DNA from: Tomocerus qinae
Taxonomy: Eukaryota; Arthropoda; Collembola; Entomobryomorpha; Tomoceridae
NCBI GenBank assembly: GCA_020055645.1
Contig: CM034548.1
Coordinates: 18,476,001 to 18,540,000, forward strand
Length of the DNA: 64,000 nucleotides
Direction of reading: 5' to 3'
The position numbers were made by a program, and so were the translations under genes. A model generated the notes under the pieces. The model made no database searches, was not told the origin of the DNA, and saw only the letters and a program-made list of their open reading frames with translations. Shown one piece after another: positions 1 through 16,100 of this stretch (positions are counted from its first letter, which is position 1; every line of letters begins with the position of its first letter).

Positions 1-12
1 AAATGTTCTAAC

Positions 13-3000
13 CCGGAGGTCCAGGTGGTCCATTAATCTCAACAAGTGTGTTGGTTCGTAATTGTCCCACCCACGTATTGACTTCACACTCATAAATCCC
101 TCTGTCGGCCAGTGTCAGATTTGATACCTCCAGGAAACCATTTTTTGGATCGAACCGGATTCTATGGGAAACAATTTCATCTATTCGCATTCCATTATGC
201 TTCCACACATAAGCAATATCCAGAGATTCTTCTGCATCCGCTTGGCATCTAAACGACAATTCTGAGCCAACTGCATGGCGAGTTCGCTCGGGCAAGGGAT
301 CCAATAGTATTGGTCGTCTTAGAACTGTTAGTCTGCCAGAACTCTCATCAAAACCTTGTATGTTTCTAGCAATGCACGTGAAAAGGCCTTGATCTTCTCG
401 CGATACAGGATTGATCAGCAAATTCCCGTTAGGAAGAACTTTACGACGACCTCCGGATCCAATAAAATTTCCATCCTTTTTCCAAGTAAAGTCTGGTCTC
501 GGAGCTGCTTCAGGCTCACATTTTATAGTAACATTTCCTCCCTCGGCACCAAGAATTTCACTGTCTAGAGGCTTCTTTTTAAAACTTGGTCTAATCACTA
601 CAAAAAGTTGACATTTATCACTTATCTGTTTCTTAGTTATTTCCAATTTCTTGGCTTGATGTTATAAATAAAAACTCACGTAATACACGCAGCTGGGCAG
701 AGGAGAATTTAGTTGCTAGCGAATTATTAGCCTTGCACTGATACATACCAGCATCTTTATCTTCTACTAAGCCCTGTATGCTTAACACGTTGTCTTGTAT
801 TTTGTAGCGCCCTATGTCTTCTGGAGGCAAAGTTTCCATAGTCAATGGCTTTCCATTACGATACCATTGATAAGAAACATCAGGAATGCCAAATGCTTCA
901 CAAGTCCATTGTAAATCGGAATTTCTGTCCATGTGCCGATCTTCAAGAGGTATAGTGAAATGTGGTGCGGCTACATAGTAATATAAGAAAGTTGAATATA
1001 AACAATGAAAATGATTTGTGGGATCGCCGAAATGAATTTTAAAAATAGAACATATCTGGGATCCCACAATAAGCCAGTAAATGTCTGATATAATTGTCAT
1101 TTTCAACTAAGGAATTATACTCATAGAAGTTGGCTATGACATTTTGTTACCTTGTATGCTTAGTGTAACGACACTTTCAATTGACATTCGACTATTCGTT
1201 GCCCTGCATGAATATTCTCCTTGATCCTCTACAGTAATATTTGGAATTGTCAAGACACGATTGTAATTAGACAAAATGGCAGTTCTAGGAAGACTTGATC
1301 CGATCCTGGTCCAATTATACGATGGAACGGGGCTAAGAAAATAAAAAATTAGGATTATAATTTTGGTCAGATACAATTAGTTTGGAAAACATTTTTATGA
1401 TATTCTAACTTTGACAATAGTAGTTTTGTAAGGTATAGACAAACTGCCTAAGTGCGAAAAAAATGGTTCTTTATTGTGCGTAAAGCGCGAAAATTTTCAG
1501 TGAAATTTCCTTTTTTTCCTTTGATTTCGGGGAGAAGAGCTTTTCTCTTAATTTTTCTTTTTTTTCCTTTTAACTTCCTATTTTGTACTAAATTTTCTAC
1601 TTTCGTTGAAAATTTACTGGTAACCTGGTTACCAGGTTTCTAAGGTTTTTGCATACACAAATGATGAAAATGTTAACAAGATAAATAAAGAGTAATGATA
1701 GCTGCAACTGCAAACTGTGTCAGTTGAGCCTTCAATAACATGATGAGGCTTATGATAGAGTTTGTCATAGTCATAGGACTATTAACGTTACTATAGTCTA
1801 CTGTATCAAACTCAACGACTAATGTTTAACGAGTAATATTAAACAAAACGTTAAAAAGTACTTACTATCCGAAAGCTACACATTCCAGTCTGACCTCGCC
1901 ATTGGCACTTGGTGCTTCAGGAAATACTTTTGGAAAATTATTCGGAAACCGAAGCTGTTGATAATTAGCTACAAATAAAAAAATTCAACCATTAAATTTT
2001 TAAGTCCTGCATATCCTTAAATCTAATGCAAAAATAAAATTGTGATGTAAAATCTTGGGAAAATAAAAGGTTCAGGCCTAGGACGTGGTAATATAAGATT
2101 GAATAAAAGATTATATTGATAGATTATGAATAAGTACCATTGGGAATGACTTGCAGACTAAAGAGAGGTCCATTTCTTCCTGAGTTGGAAACAGTACTTT
2201 GAACGTTACAGCTGTAGTTGCCTTGATCACTTACATCAACAGCGGATATGTATAGATTTCCATCATATGACACAAATACTCTTTGATCTTCCTCCACAAG
2301 ATTAGGGAAATATTTTCGGGACCAATAATAATGAATGCCTGTAAGCAAAATATATTAATAGAATATACAATCCATACTTTTTAAAATGTAACACTATTTA
2401 ATATTTTTTGAATTACTAGGGAAGTGCTGTGGAGGGTCACAGAAAATTGCTTTTCCCCAATACTGATTTCCTGTTTCTGTCCCACGAGTCAGAATAAATT
2501 CTCCGATGTAACCAAATGACAGTGAAACAGTTTCAGAAACAATTGAACCAAATTTATTAGTAGCTACGCAATGGTAATTGCCTCTATCATCTTTCTGCGT
2601 AGGTGTATCGATAATTAAAGTTCCTCCACTGACGGTATACTTGGAATATTTAAGTGGTTCAATCGGAATGTTGATCAATGTATTGTTCATGTACTCTTCT
2701 TTGAACCAAGAATAAGTTGGCGCTGGCCACCCTCCAGCAAGACAGCTGGAATTAAAATATTGTAATTTTTAAATCATATTTTGATAATCTAACAAAGAAT
2801 TATTTAATAAAGTTAAAAAGATAAAAATAACTGGAAACTGGATCGCATACCTTAAAGAAATGTATGTTCGCAAAATGTTTCGTGATAAATCAAAAACTTC
2901 TGACTTTGGCTCTTGAATAAAATAAGGACCTTGAGGTATTTTCTTAGGATCTTCCACTTCTAGGCCGTAACTGAAATCCCTGTTGTCAACAACTGTATCA

Positions 3001-3915
3001 GGAACAGATGCTAATGGCATCTCGCAAATATAAAGATGGTAATTGTGACCAGGAACTTTTAGCAAGCCCCACAGCCGCCTCCGTTCGGAGAAACTATAAA
3101 AATTCAAATTATATCAAACCCAAAATCTCAAAAGTGGTTTTTGATATTCATCACCCAAAGACAAAGATCAATTACAAACCTGTATGCCAAATAATTATTA
3201 TTCTGGTAAGGATTAGTAGGCTGATCTTGAAGAAACGCATCTTCCATATTGACAAGTTGAGTGTCATCGGCGTTTATCCACGTTCCTCCTGCAGTATTCC
3301 TTTTAGCCGATACGTACCAAATCCGATGCTGTGGATCTTTAGCAAGTAATTTCTTGACAATCCAAGCATGTTCCTCGGCGTTGTTAATGCTGAGTAAATC
3401 ACTATAATTTTCTCGAGCCTAGAATTTGATAAGATATGACTATTATAGAGCCTTTACTGAAATAGTACGATGAAACAATATCAATACACTTATTCTAAAT
3501 ATTAGTTTAAAATTATAAAGCTTACTTGACAGTTTCGACGTGCATCTTCTCGATTATGAATAGGAGACCTCACAAATCGATAACAAGATTGCTTAAATTT
3601 TTCCCAACCAGGTAGGCACTGCTTTTCTTCAATATTAGTTGTCGACCCATAGCTAAAAGTATCTGGACTAAATCCGAAATCTCTTCTTGTACCACCAGGG
3701 CCGCTGAATGGATTAAATGGCTCTCTTTCCCTTTGTGGACTTACTGATTCAAAAAAGTTGGGTTCTCGAGTTGGATTTGGAGGTATGAAGGAATTGAATT
3801 CTCGATTGGCATTATTATTGAAAGTGTTAGTATTAAAATTAAAATCACGCTGGGCTACACAACGTTGTGTAACTATAAAAAATAACAAAATGTTGAGCCA
3901 CTTTATGAACACCAT
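13..3915 (-). CDS. Cont: Contactin, C-type lectin plus six Ig domains (3' end outside window)
   Basis: Cell-adhesion protein of the contactin family; in Drosophila it acts at septate junctions together with neurexin IV and neuroglian (family knowledge). Exons in transcript order: 3915-3526, 3418-3180, 3093-2851, 2745-2417, 2338-2138, 1968-1866, 1332-1151, 970-680, 597-13; all borders are GT-AG and phases agree, giving about 854 residues. Residues 1-21 form a signal peptide (MVFIKW then a hydrophobic run, cleavage near CVA|QRDF). A low-complexity Asn/Phe/Pro stretch follows. The C-type lectin domain runs from about 98 (CLPGWEKF) to C233 (HLYICE). Six Ig domains then follow, each with the Cys, Trp and D-x-G-x-Y-x-C pattern: the first pair is C292/C350, and the later second cysteines lie in GNYSC, GEYSC, GMYQC, GLFTC and GIYEC. 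The last exon stops at GPPGPP, the usual lead into fibronectin III, so those repeats and the C-terminal anchor lie left of base 1. Confidence 0.93.
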
Positions 3916-4023
3916 CCTGAAATTACAAAAAAAAACAGTAAGTCGTTTTCTTAAACTGCAGATAAAGTTAATTAAGTTTGATAATAAAAAACAAGTGAAT
4001 TGAATAAAAAATTCGAAACTCAC

Positions 4024-4063
4024 TTCTTGTCTTCTAGGATTGTCACGATGCATTAACGAGCAG
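4024..4063 (-). other. Contactin 5' non-coding exon with short upstream ORF
   Basis: A donor (GAA|GTGAGT) lies at 4024 and an acceptor directly before the GATGGTG that carries the contactin start at 3915, so an intron of about 110 bases splits the leader. The exon holds an ATG at 4053. Without splicing it is in frame with contactin and would add 46 residues without signal-peptide character. After splicing it is out of frame, so it would act as an upstream ORF. The right limit of the exon is a guess from the TATA box. The choice of 3915 as start rests on the strong signal peptide. Confidence 0.5.
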
Positions 4064-4085
4064 TGGCTAATCCAGGTAAACAGCG

Positions 4086-4093
4086 TTTTTATA
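4086..4093 (-). promoter_or_regulatory. Candidate TATA box of contactin
   Basis: TATAAAAA on the minus strand, about 40 bases upstream of the ATG at 4053, which places the expected start of transcription near 4063. The position agrees with a short first exon. The motif is common in AT-rich DNA, so this is only a candidate. Confidence 0.35.
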
Positions 4094-4094
4094 G

Positions 4095-6600
4095 AAAAAG
4101 TCTATTTAAACGCAAATTTGCAATGACGACAATAACCGAGAACTTTTTCTTTTAGATTTTCGTTGGTAGATATATAAAATATTTCTGTTATATATTATAT
4201 TTCTGAGACTTTTCAATATTATCCAGCAACTGTATTTGTTTTGCAATCTTTGTTTTATTTCCTTTGTAGATTATTTTCCTGAGACTCGTCTTGTGTTGTA
4301 GTTTAATGTCAAATATGTCACCTATTGAAGCTACTGTCAATTAATCCAAATGTACTAATAGTGTCTAACTGTCACAATTACATCTCTTTCAATCAGAATA
4401 GTTCAGAAAAATGGTTTCACGATAGATTTCTGAAATTGTTGAAAACCAAACTGGAGCTGGAGCAGACGCAATATATCATGGGCAAACCTAGACCTGGAAA
4501 AACAAATAATAATTCCCATTACTAGGTTATTACATTTTGTCGGCCGTTAAAAAGTATCAACTAGAGTACATGCAGCAATTACTCACGTGGTGACTCATTT
4601 GTCAAAGGTGTGTCTATCCATTGTCTAGTTATTGATTAGACACCTTATTTTTTGTGGAAAATAAGTACCAAGTATGCAAATTGCCACAGAATGAAATAAT
4701 TATAGTTCACAAAAAATAATGAATCCGGATTTACATAGTGCCACCCGTTAATTATAAGTATATTGCGTATTATTATATAGCAAAATTAAATAGAGATAAA
4801 GTAACTGTCAACAAATAAAACTGGAAATGCAATGACAAATGACACTTACCAGTGTCAGAGCTGTTGACAATAATAGCCCGGTCAACATCACATAGTCAGG
4901 TGGTCTGCGGTGTACGGTTAAAGAGCACAATTTGCCACAGAGATATTGAATGACATTTGCAAACAAAACAGTCGGTTTCAGTTATTGGATTTACTAGGCC
5001 ACACCTTTGCCTATCTAAACATCAACAACCAAAGTTTGAGTTTCATCGGCTACCTTCTGCTCTCATGCTACTAGCTAACAATAATAATATTTTTCCCTAT
5101 TTGAATGCAACAGCTCAAAGCTCAACTCTTGAAATCCCAAGCCTAGCATAGTCAGCAACATACTATACACAGCCGCCTGCAGGCTATGCTTTTTTTGCCT
5201 GTATATTCTGTGGGAGGGTTTTCATATTATACAACAGACAACAGAAATAAAGATATTATCAGAAAGAGGAACCCATTTACTTGCTGGATAATTGATTTCA
5301 TGACCATGCATCCCATTTCAGGATAAATGTTATGCATTAAGAGAATCTCAATGGGATTTAAGATGCGTCAGTATTTGGGAGAATTCGCAAGGCTTGTTAT
5401 GGTTATTATGGCAGCCCTGAATCATTTGCAATATTCATTTTTATATGGAAATAATCTGCAAGCTTTCTTACTTCCGGTTTTGTCAATTTCTCCATGTTCC
5501 TTTGCAACTGTGTTGTACATTACATTAGGTACCATTGTGCATGACATTAATAGGTATGTAACTTAATTCTTTTTAGTTGCCATACAATTACGGATACAAA
5601 CAAATTCCCACAGGCTACTTTTAATTTTGATATGATATGCCAGATTATGATTTTTTTCATTTGATTGATTTTTCTATCTGCCTATGGATAGAAGTATTTC
5701 ATTTGCATTATATTTAACCCTTACAAAGATGCATAAGATATATGTTTAGGTATGAATCGGTTTTAATTACATAACTTATTGTTGTAAGTTAGTATAATTA
5801 TGTCGTCAATTAATTATTAGCTACAATAATTTACTTTTAAAGATGGCGATGCTATGAAATTTATTTATATCAGTTCAGCATATATAATCATCATCAATTA
5901 AAATGGAATAACTATTCACAAATAGCCAATATACAGGTTCACACCCAAGGTACAATAGAGGTAAATAGTAACAGTCTAAAAGGGAAGAGATTTAAAATTA
6001 ATCAATCCATGTAGGTTTCGTCGTCGCTTTCAATTGTATTAAAATATTACCTTACAACTTCGTTAGGGTGTCTTATTACTACCAAATAGACAGTTTGTGA
6101 ATAGCATACTTCAAATACGTTTGCACTAGCAAATAAATGTATAAGAAAATCATTGAATTCACCTTTATCATAGTATATTATGTCTTAATTAATTCGTCAT
6201 TTATATTCATAACTGGAAGTTATTCTAACGCTAATTAAGACTAATTTCACACAATGAATTTTATTTTTCTTAGTAAGCAAAGCTTACAGTTACAACACAA
6301 CGTGTAATTTATTCATCATTCAACAACTGCCCAAATTGCAATTGAATTATATATTTAAAATTGATATCGTAATATTAAAATACTTCAGCAGCCAAGATTA
6401 GGATTGGATTAGATTAAGAATGCAGATATTCACTGATCAATTTGTAAAAGTCGATTAAATAAAGAGTAACACTAAGGTACATGGATACAACGATATATAA
6501 CGCAACAATTATACTCACTTGATGACTGGAGTTGCGAGTTGCATAACTATAATTTTCAGCTAGAAGCCGACACCCTCGGGCGCCTGACACTATAGCTAAG
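4095..6600. other. Intergenic DNA between contactin promoter and TGR 3' end
   Basis: AT-rich sequence. The open frames here (for example 5327-5566 on the plus strand) are short and show no recognisable domain, splice context or composition change. I see no gene, RNA or mobile element. Confidence 0.6.
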
Positions 6601-6606
6601 AATTAC

Positions 6607-6612
6607 TTTATT
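6607..6612 (-). terminator. Poly(A) signal of TGR
   Basis: AATAAA on the minus strand, 21 bases past the SECIS core and 162 bases past the TAA stop. It would place the SECIS inside a short 3' UTR ending near 6590. Confidence 0.65.
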
Positions 6613-6623
6613 ATATATTCTAG

Positions 6624-6707
6624 GATAGTTGAATCTGACAATGCCCTCCCGATTTATCAGGTTTCTAGCAAAGTCGTCATAAGTAAGAATAAATCTTACA
6701 AACTATC
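6624..6707 (-). promoter_or_regulatory. SECIS element, form 2, in TGR 3' UTR
   Basis: Read on the minus strand. ATGA at 6680-6677 is followed by 12 bases (CGACTTTGCTAG), then the unpaired AAA at 6664-6662. A mini-helix comes next, in which CCTGA (6661-6657) pairs with TCGGG (6652-6648), and then GGGCATTGTCA and GAT at 6635-6633. ATGA with the 3' GA gives the tandem G.A core. The next bases pair G-C, A-U, C-G, then two U.U, then U-A, G-C, C-G and U.G. An apical helix beyond AAA is the mark of form 2. The outer helix may be GATAGTT (6707-6701) with AACTATC (6630-6624), with a perfect hairpin (6699-6683) in the 5' arm between it and the core. The core starts 100 bases after the Sec codon, a workable spacing. 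Confidence 0.85.
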
Positions 6708-6773
6708 TTAAGAATATTTATTAAGATGTGTTGATTGATTTCTTATTATAAAGAAATACTTTCAACACGGTCT

Positions 6774-10575
<3,802 letters not shown>

Positions 10576-11418
10576 TCGCCTCGACTATCTCCCTTCACTA
10601 TGATCAATCAGACTAGTCTGTTGATCCCTATAATGTCTCCTCCTAATCTATAAAATTCCTTTTTTCGTGACCGTGTCAGCAGTCAGCCTTCCTTGGCTGC
10701 AAGATGCAGCGCAATTCGTTATGCAATGCTCCTGCCGACTCCGCTCACTCGACTGATGAAATGCTGAAACCAAGACAAGGAATACTTGGGCTCCAATCCT
10801 ACACAACAATCCTATTGGCAAACCAAGAACCTTGTGATTATTGCAGTGCAAATCCTATTCCCAAATGTATGCCAGTAGAAATAGAGTAGTAGTGTTATAG
10901 TGTATGTAGTGTAGTAGTACTTCAGTATGTATAAGAAGTTAAGAATAAATTACGGCAGAGGAGCAAATTATAAGAAATACAATGTCATCCATGTACTTGG
11001 TTTGGCATTATTGTATTCTATTATTTTTTCATTATTTTCCCTCCATAGCCAATATGTATATAATTATTATGCATGTATTATTATTATTGTTCTATCATGA
11101 AGTAACAAGGCTAAGGACAAAGTCTAATGAAATGATGCAATGCAAAAGGAAGAAAAATAAGGAAACAGCCAAAATGTTCTGGAATCTTTAAAAACCAATA
11201 AGCTTTAAATAGAGTCGTATCAACGTATTATGACAATGAGAGGTATTACAGCCGGTTCCAACGATTCTCCTATCAATCATAGTCATACCAGTGAATGCTA
11301 TAATATTTAACATTACATGTCCTATGATGTCTTTTGGTTTGAAAACAAAGAAAGCAACAGTTTTACAAACTTATTTAATAGCTTCGCATTTATAATGCCC
11401 TAATACATGTAGTAGAAA

Positions 11419-11564
11419 CAAGGACGTATCTAGGGGGGTGCCCCCTAAATTTCCAAAAAACACTAGATATTTTTCAAAAATTAACAAAAAGTAGTTTAAT
11501 ACATAAGAAAAATCTGCTCACATGGTTAAGCACCCCCTAAATTTGATTTCTGGATACGCCCTTG
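11419..11564. mobile_element. hAT-like MITE, 146 bp, 8-bp target-site duplication
   Basis: The ends are CAAGGACGTATCTAG on the left and, reverse-complemented, CAAGGGCGTATCCAG on the right (13 of 15 match). Inner parts also pair, with a GGGGGTGC/GCACCCCC type match on each side. The element is flanked by a perfect 8-bp direct repeat AGTAGAAA at 11411-11418 and 11565-11572. Eight-base duplications are typical of the hAT superfamily (also P and some others). There is no coding capacity, so it is a non-autonomous element. Confidence 0.8.
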
Positions 11565-11697
11565 AGTAGAAAATACTTCATTATAGTATAACAAATAACA
11601 GGCAATGCAAATATGGGTTGGTTTTTAATTTGCGTTTAGGAATGAAGAAACAATGATAAAACTCAAGATTGGCTGTAGTCATAGTGATTGCGTATTA

Positions 11698-11861
11698 GGT
11701 TGGCTCACTTGGGTGTTTGAGAAATGAAAATTCAGTTTTTTCATTCGTGGATCCAAATTGGACAACAAATATGAGTCATTCGTATGTCTTGGTGGGTTAT
11801 AGCTTTGATTATAGACAAAAAATTGAGTTTTCATTTTCCTAAACACCCAAGTGAGCTAACC
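11698..11861. mobile_element. PIF/Harbinger-like MITE, 164 bp, TTA target-site duplication
   Basis: Terminal inverted repeats of about 40 bases: the left begins GGTTGGCTCACTTGGGTGTT and the reverse complement of the right begins GGTTAGCTCACTTGGGTGTT (19 of 20). TTA flanks both sides (11695-11697 and 11862-11864). A 3-bp TTA/TAA duplication is the PIF/Harbinger habit, as in Tourist-like MITEs. No open frame inside, so it is non-autonomous. Confidence 0.75.
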
Positions 11862-13097
11862 TTACTACACACACACTGTCTCACTAATGCTACATGAATT
11901 TTGGATAAAACTTGACTAAAATCACATTCATTTGTTTGTGCATACCTATAAGACGTTTACATAAGCCCATATTTACCAACGCAAAAAGCTATGAGTGAAG
12001 ATGTATTAACATCATGATCATGACTTGCACTATTTACACTAGCAATCATTATTATCATTAATTGACAGTGATAAGATAACATTTGTTTGGGGAAAATAAT
12101 CTATCGTAAACGTAGAATATACATTGTAAATGTATATATGCACTTCATGCAGTTTGAAATTGAAAAATATTTATCTTATTAACTGTGACCGAATAATTTT
12201 ATTAGTTAACTAACTTTTATTCTCCGGGTCACTGGAAATTCATAATAGTCTATTATTTTAAGTTTATATTTTGGAACACAAACTATCTCATGACGACCTA
12301 CAATGGATAACTAAAGTTACACCAATTTTTTGTTTTAAATTTAAAACCCCTCCATTGGTCAAGGGGTCTTTCCGATTTAATCAATTTCCTAACTTGATCT
12401 TACTTTTGATTCCTAGTTTACTCTTACGTTAAAAAAATGTTCAACAGATTATCTAATTCCGTTATCATCAACGAAAATGGTGTTACCAGACGGATCTAAA
12501 GTCTGTAGATTGTATGTGTTATATGTACTTCTTGTATAAATGGAGTCATAGATACAGCACTAAAGCCTTCTACAATATGTTTACCAGTAATAATCAAATA
12601 AAAAATGATGTGAGAGTGCTTCGATTAAACAACATAATAAATCTTCATTCTAGTAATACAATTTATAAAGTGTACGATTCACAAGTTTTTCCTATTTCCT
12701 TATTGTTACACATCTAGACAGACATGCAGACAGATCGTGCATTCATATACCACCGTCGTAGCATGAGGAATTGCAAGCGAATGTTTTTCATTAAATGAGA
12801 CAATTTTGAGTCCAGGATCTGTTAAAGAAGCCGGGTATTAGACTGGGAGGCGATACTTATCTAAAAGCTTCCGTCTTCTTCACAAGGTCACTGTCGTGTC
12901 ACTGCTTTACTCTTTCTCCCTCCCTTGGAGGCCGTGACGTAGGTTTTGATGTATAAATATATCGTATATCCTGGATATCGGCAGAGACAGAGAATTTTGA
13001 GATTTAATTTTGATTTCCATAAAAGTTCTTGTTATTACTAAATAATTATGTACCTGTTCGAACATTTCACTTGTTGGAATTGAAACGATAATGAAGT

Positions 13098-13172
13098 TTA
13101 TGCAATTAGTATTTTAGTACCCGCTGCCAATTAATGTTGAAACAATTAATATTTTAGTACCCCGGCGCTGCC
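13098..13172. repeat. Short imperfect direct repeat
   Basis: Two copies of about 30 bases with the core ATTTTAGTACCC followed by GCTGCCAATT/C lie next to each other (around 13098-13130 and 13141-13172). The second copy carries a few extra C/G bases. Simple local duplication; no function inferred. Confidence 0.5.
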
Positions 13173-16100
13173 AATCCATTTACATTATCACGTCCTTTAC
13201 AATCTATCTATTGGTGATTGTTGTCGCTCATAATATATTTTTTGATGGTCAATGGCCCAGCCCAGCAAGCTTTTCATCTTTACTTGCGATTATTTCTCAC
13301 TTGATTATTCAGATTTCTTCTAACCGCTTAAAATAGATGAACAAATCCATATAAATAGAGAAGTGATCTACATTTGCTGATCACTTTTTAAACTACATCG
13401 TGGGGATTACTATAAATATGCAGTAGGCGTTTGCATATAATTGGTGACAAACGGACATAGGTAAATGCCAACTTTTGCCTGTTTAAAAATTGCCCATATA
13501 AGAAATAAGAAAATCGAAAGATATACATTTACTATTTACATATGTACTATTTACTAGTACTATTCCCTAAAGATTATTTGCCTATATATAGTACAAATAC
13601 TAAGAGAAAAATATTAAAATACACTTATAATAAAACCTGAAGTACCTAATTCAATAAATTCAAATTCATTTATTCAAATCATTTGATGATTATTAGTAAG
13701 TACCTAATTCAAACCTCAAATGTAATGCTTCTTTCTTTCAAATCTGAATATTGGCCAAAGTGAGCCTAATAAATTATACAAATGTTAGCTACATATACAA
13801 ATATACATTTTCGAAGCAATGCGCAATGTATCTATACCATAAACAGGATGCATATACTTATATATGTAGGTGCTCTTGAATAATGATTATACTTTTTGGT
13901 CTAAAAACGAAAATTCTATGCTAGACTAGTCGGGTTCTATTTAGCATAGTGGATGTCACATCGTTTAGGTTCTTTACCTTTCTAATCAAAGTAATCTCTC
14001 CATACTATTTAATTTAGTAACTTAAGTAATTGGTCCAATATTCACGATTTTCGGTAATTATTTATTTACGTTTAAGGCCAATTCATTGGTTCCATTACAT
14101 TTAGCGAGCCATTGGTGCGCAAAAAGGATGAGACAATTCCAAATAGCTGAAGTGAGGATGTAAGTGATATGGTATATCTACCTAATCATATGCACTCTGC
14201 CCTTTGCATCAATTGCTTCATTACAATTCAAGCCTGATACTGAGGAAATGGCAAAATATATGTCCTTAAAAAGTCGATAAGTAATAAACAGCGTATTAAA
14301 TGAATATTTCAATATTTTTTTGGAAAAAGCAGTTTTCCCTTCAGGTCATGTGGAATTAAGATTCCTTGTCATTTGTTAGTCATGTGTATTTGGAATTTTA
14401 AATGTCACACATGGATTGTATTGAACTCCATTGGTAAAAGCATATTGAATTTTGGGCAACTACGCCGTATAAAAAAGTGTATTTGTATAGTGTTTTATTT
14501 GTGTACTACTGTACCATAACAAGATGACAATTGTGTCATTGTGTAGACGATAATCAAAAGGTTTATTCATTTCTAATGAAATGGCAGAACAGTGAAAGTC
14601 CACCAGCAGTGACAGCACTGTCTAAATATATTATGTGGATGTTGGGTTTTGTGTAGACTGTCGCTTCTCTCTGCCATAATTTGTTTGAGTAGCCAACCAC
14701 CAACAAGCGACTGACTGTGTTAACTCTGTAATGAAATTGCATTACTTAATGACCTCGAGAACGCCCGAAGTGAAAATGTCAATTGCCCTGACAGTTACTA
14801 ATACTAACGTTGTAAATGTGTAATGGCTTTGCCCTTTAGCCAATTCGAGTAGGTGCTCCACTTTGCAATTACTACACGCACAAATACATCAGTAATGCCT
14901 GTAGCTGTGCTGATATAAGTGCTTGTTATAAGATACCCAATTTACCTTACGTCAAAGCCAAATGGAGATATACTAATTATGTCCAGGAGGTATACCTAGA
15001 AATGGATATGTATATATAACATCCTACAAATATACAAACAAATTGGATTTTCTAAATATGTATACCGTGTACCTTGTTAAGCATGATATCACCATTATCA
15101 TAATCACGGTATACTTTTATGCAGAAACTAAATTGTATGTTAATCGAGCCACTAAGCCAAAATAAAAAATAACCCAAGTGTTTCATGAATAAAATACATT
15201 AATTTGGAATATAATATGTGAAAATAATACCTTTTAAAAGCCGATGTCAGTAGTAATGTCCATTAGTAATACATAGTTTTGAAGTTATCAGCATTTCTGC
15301 ATATAATTAAAGTGAAATTAGAGCAGAAAACTTGTCCAGAGGGGTTCCATTAGTTTCATAAAGTCCTGGAGCCAAAACTCTAATGTAAAGTGAAAGTGAG
15401 AGACCGGAAAATTCATACCACTATATACACTACCGGGGTAATGGGACACCTGCAGGTGCAGTTTCATGCTAATGGTTTCGTTCTGTGCTCATGAATTAAT
15501 TAGTAGAATTGTAGACGTTATTACAACTTTTTAAAATAGTGCCCTAAGGGAAACGAATATTAATGTATAAGCTACGAGGTAACAGATTGGGAATGAACTT
15601 AATATTTCTTTCAAACGACTACTACTTAAACTTTTCTGTCGCTGAGGCTGCAGTTTTCATTCCAATTGAAGTTTGTAGTACACGACGACTTTTATCATTT
15701 ATCCTCCAGAATACTGGGTAAAACTTATTATATAAAGCACCTATTTATACTGTTGGGAAGAGAAATGTAAAAATTATGTGCTAAAATGCTGAAAAAGAAT
15801 GAAAAGCAAAAGTCCCGTAAGTGTTCATACTGAGACTTGAGACATTGACATAATATACTTGTAGAACTTGATGTCGTTTATTTATAAAATAGCCATTTCA
15901 CAATCCAGAGGTTCACCGTACATATGTTTGGAGCATATGTACACATTATCAGACTAAGAACTTTTAAATAGCTTTTATATGGATATTTAATGTCCAAGTA
16001 ATTACCAAAATAGATAATATTTGATAGCAACGAATGCCTACAACACTTTGTCGGATTGTACTCTATAAATTATCTAGTAAAGGTTTTTAATTTTTGCTAT

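Noticed and set aside
1619..1641. Near-palindrome CTGGTAACCTGGTTACCAG in a contactin intron.
   Set aside because: Too short and isolated to support an element or regulatory site.
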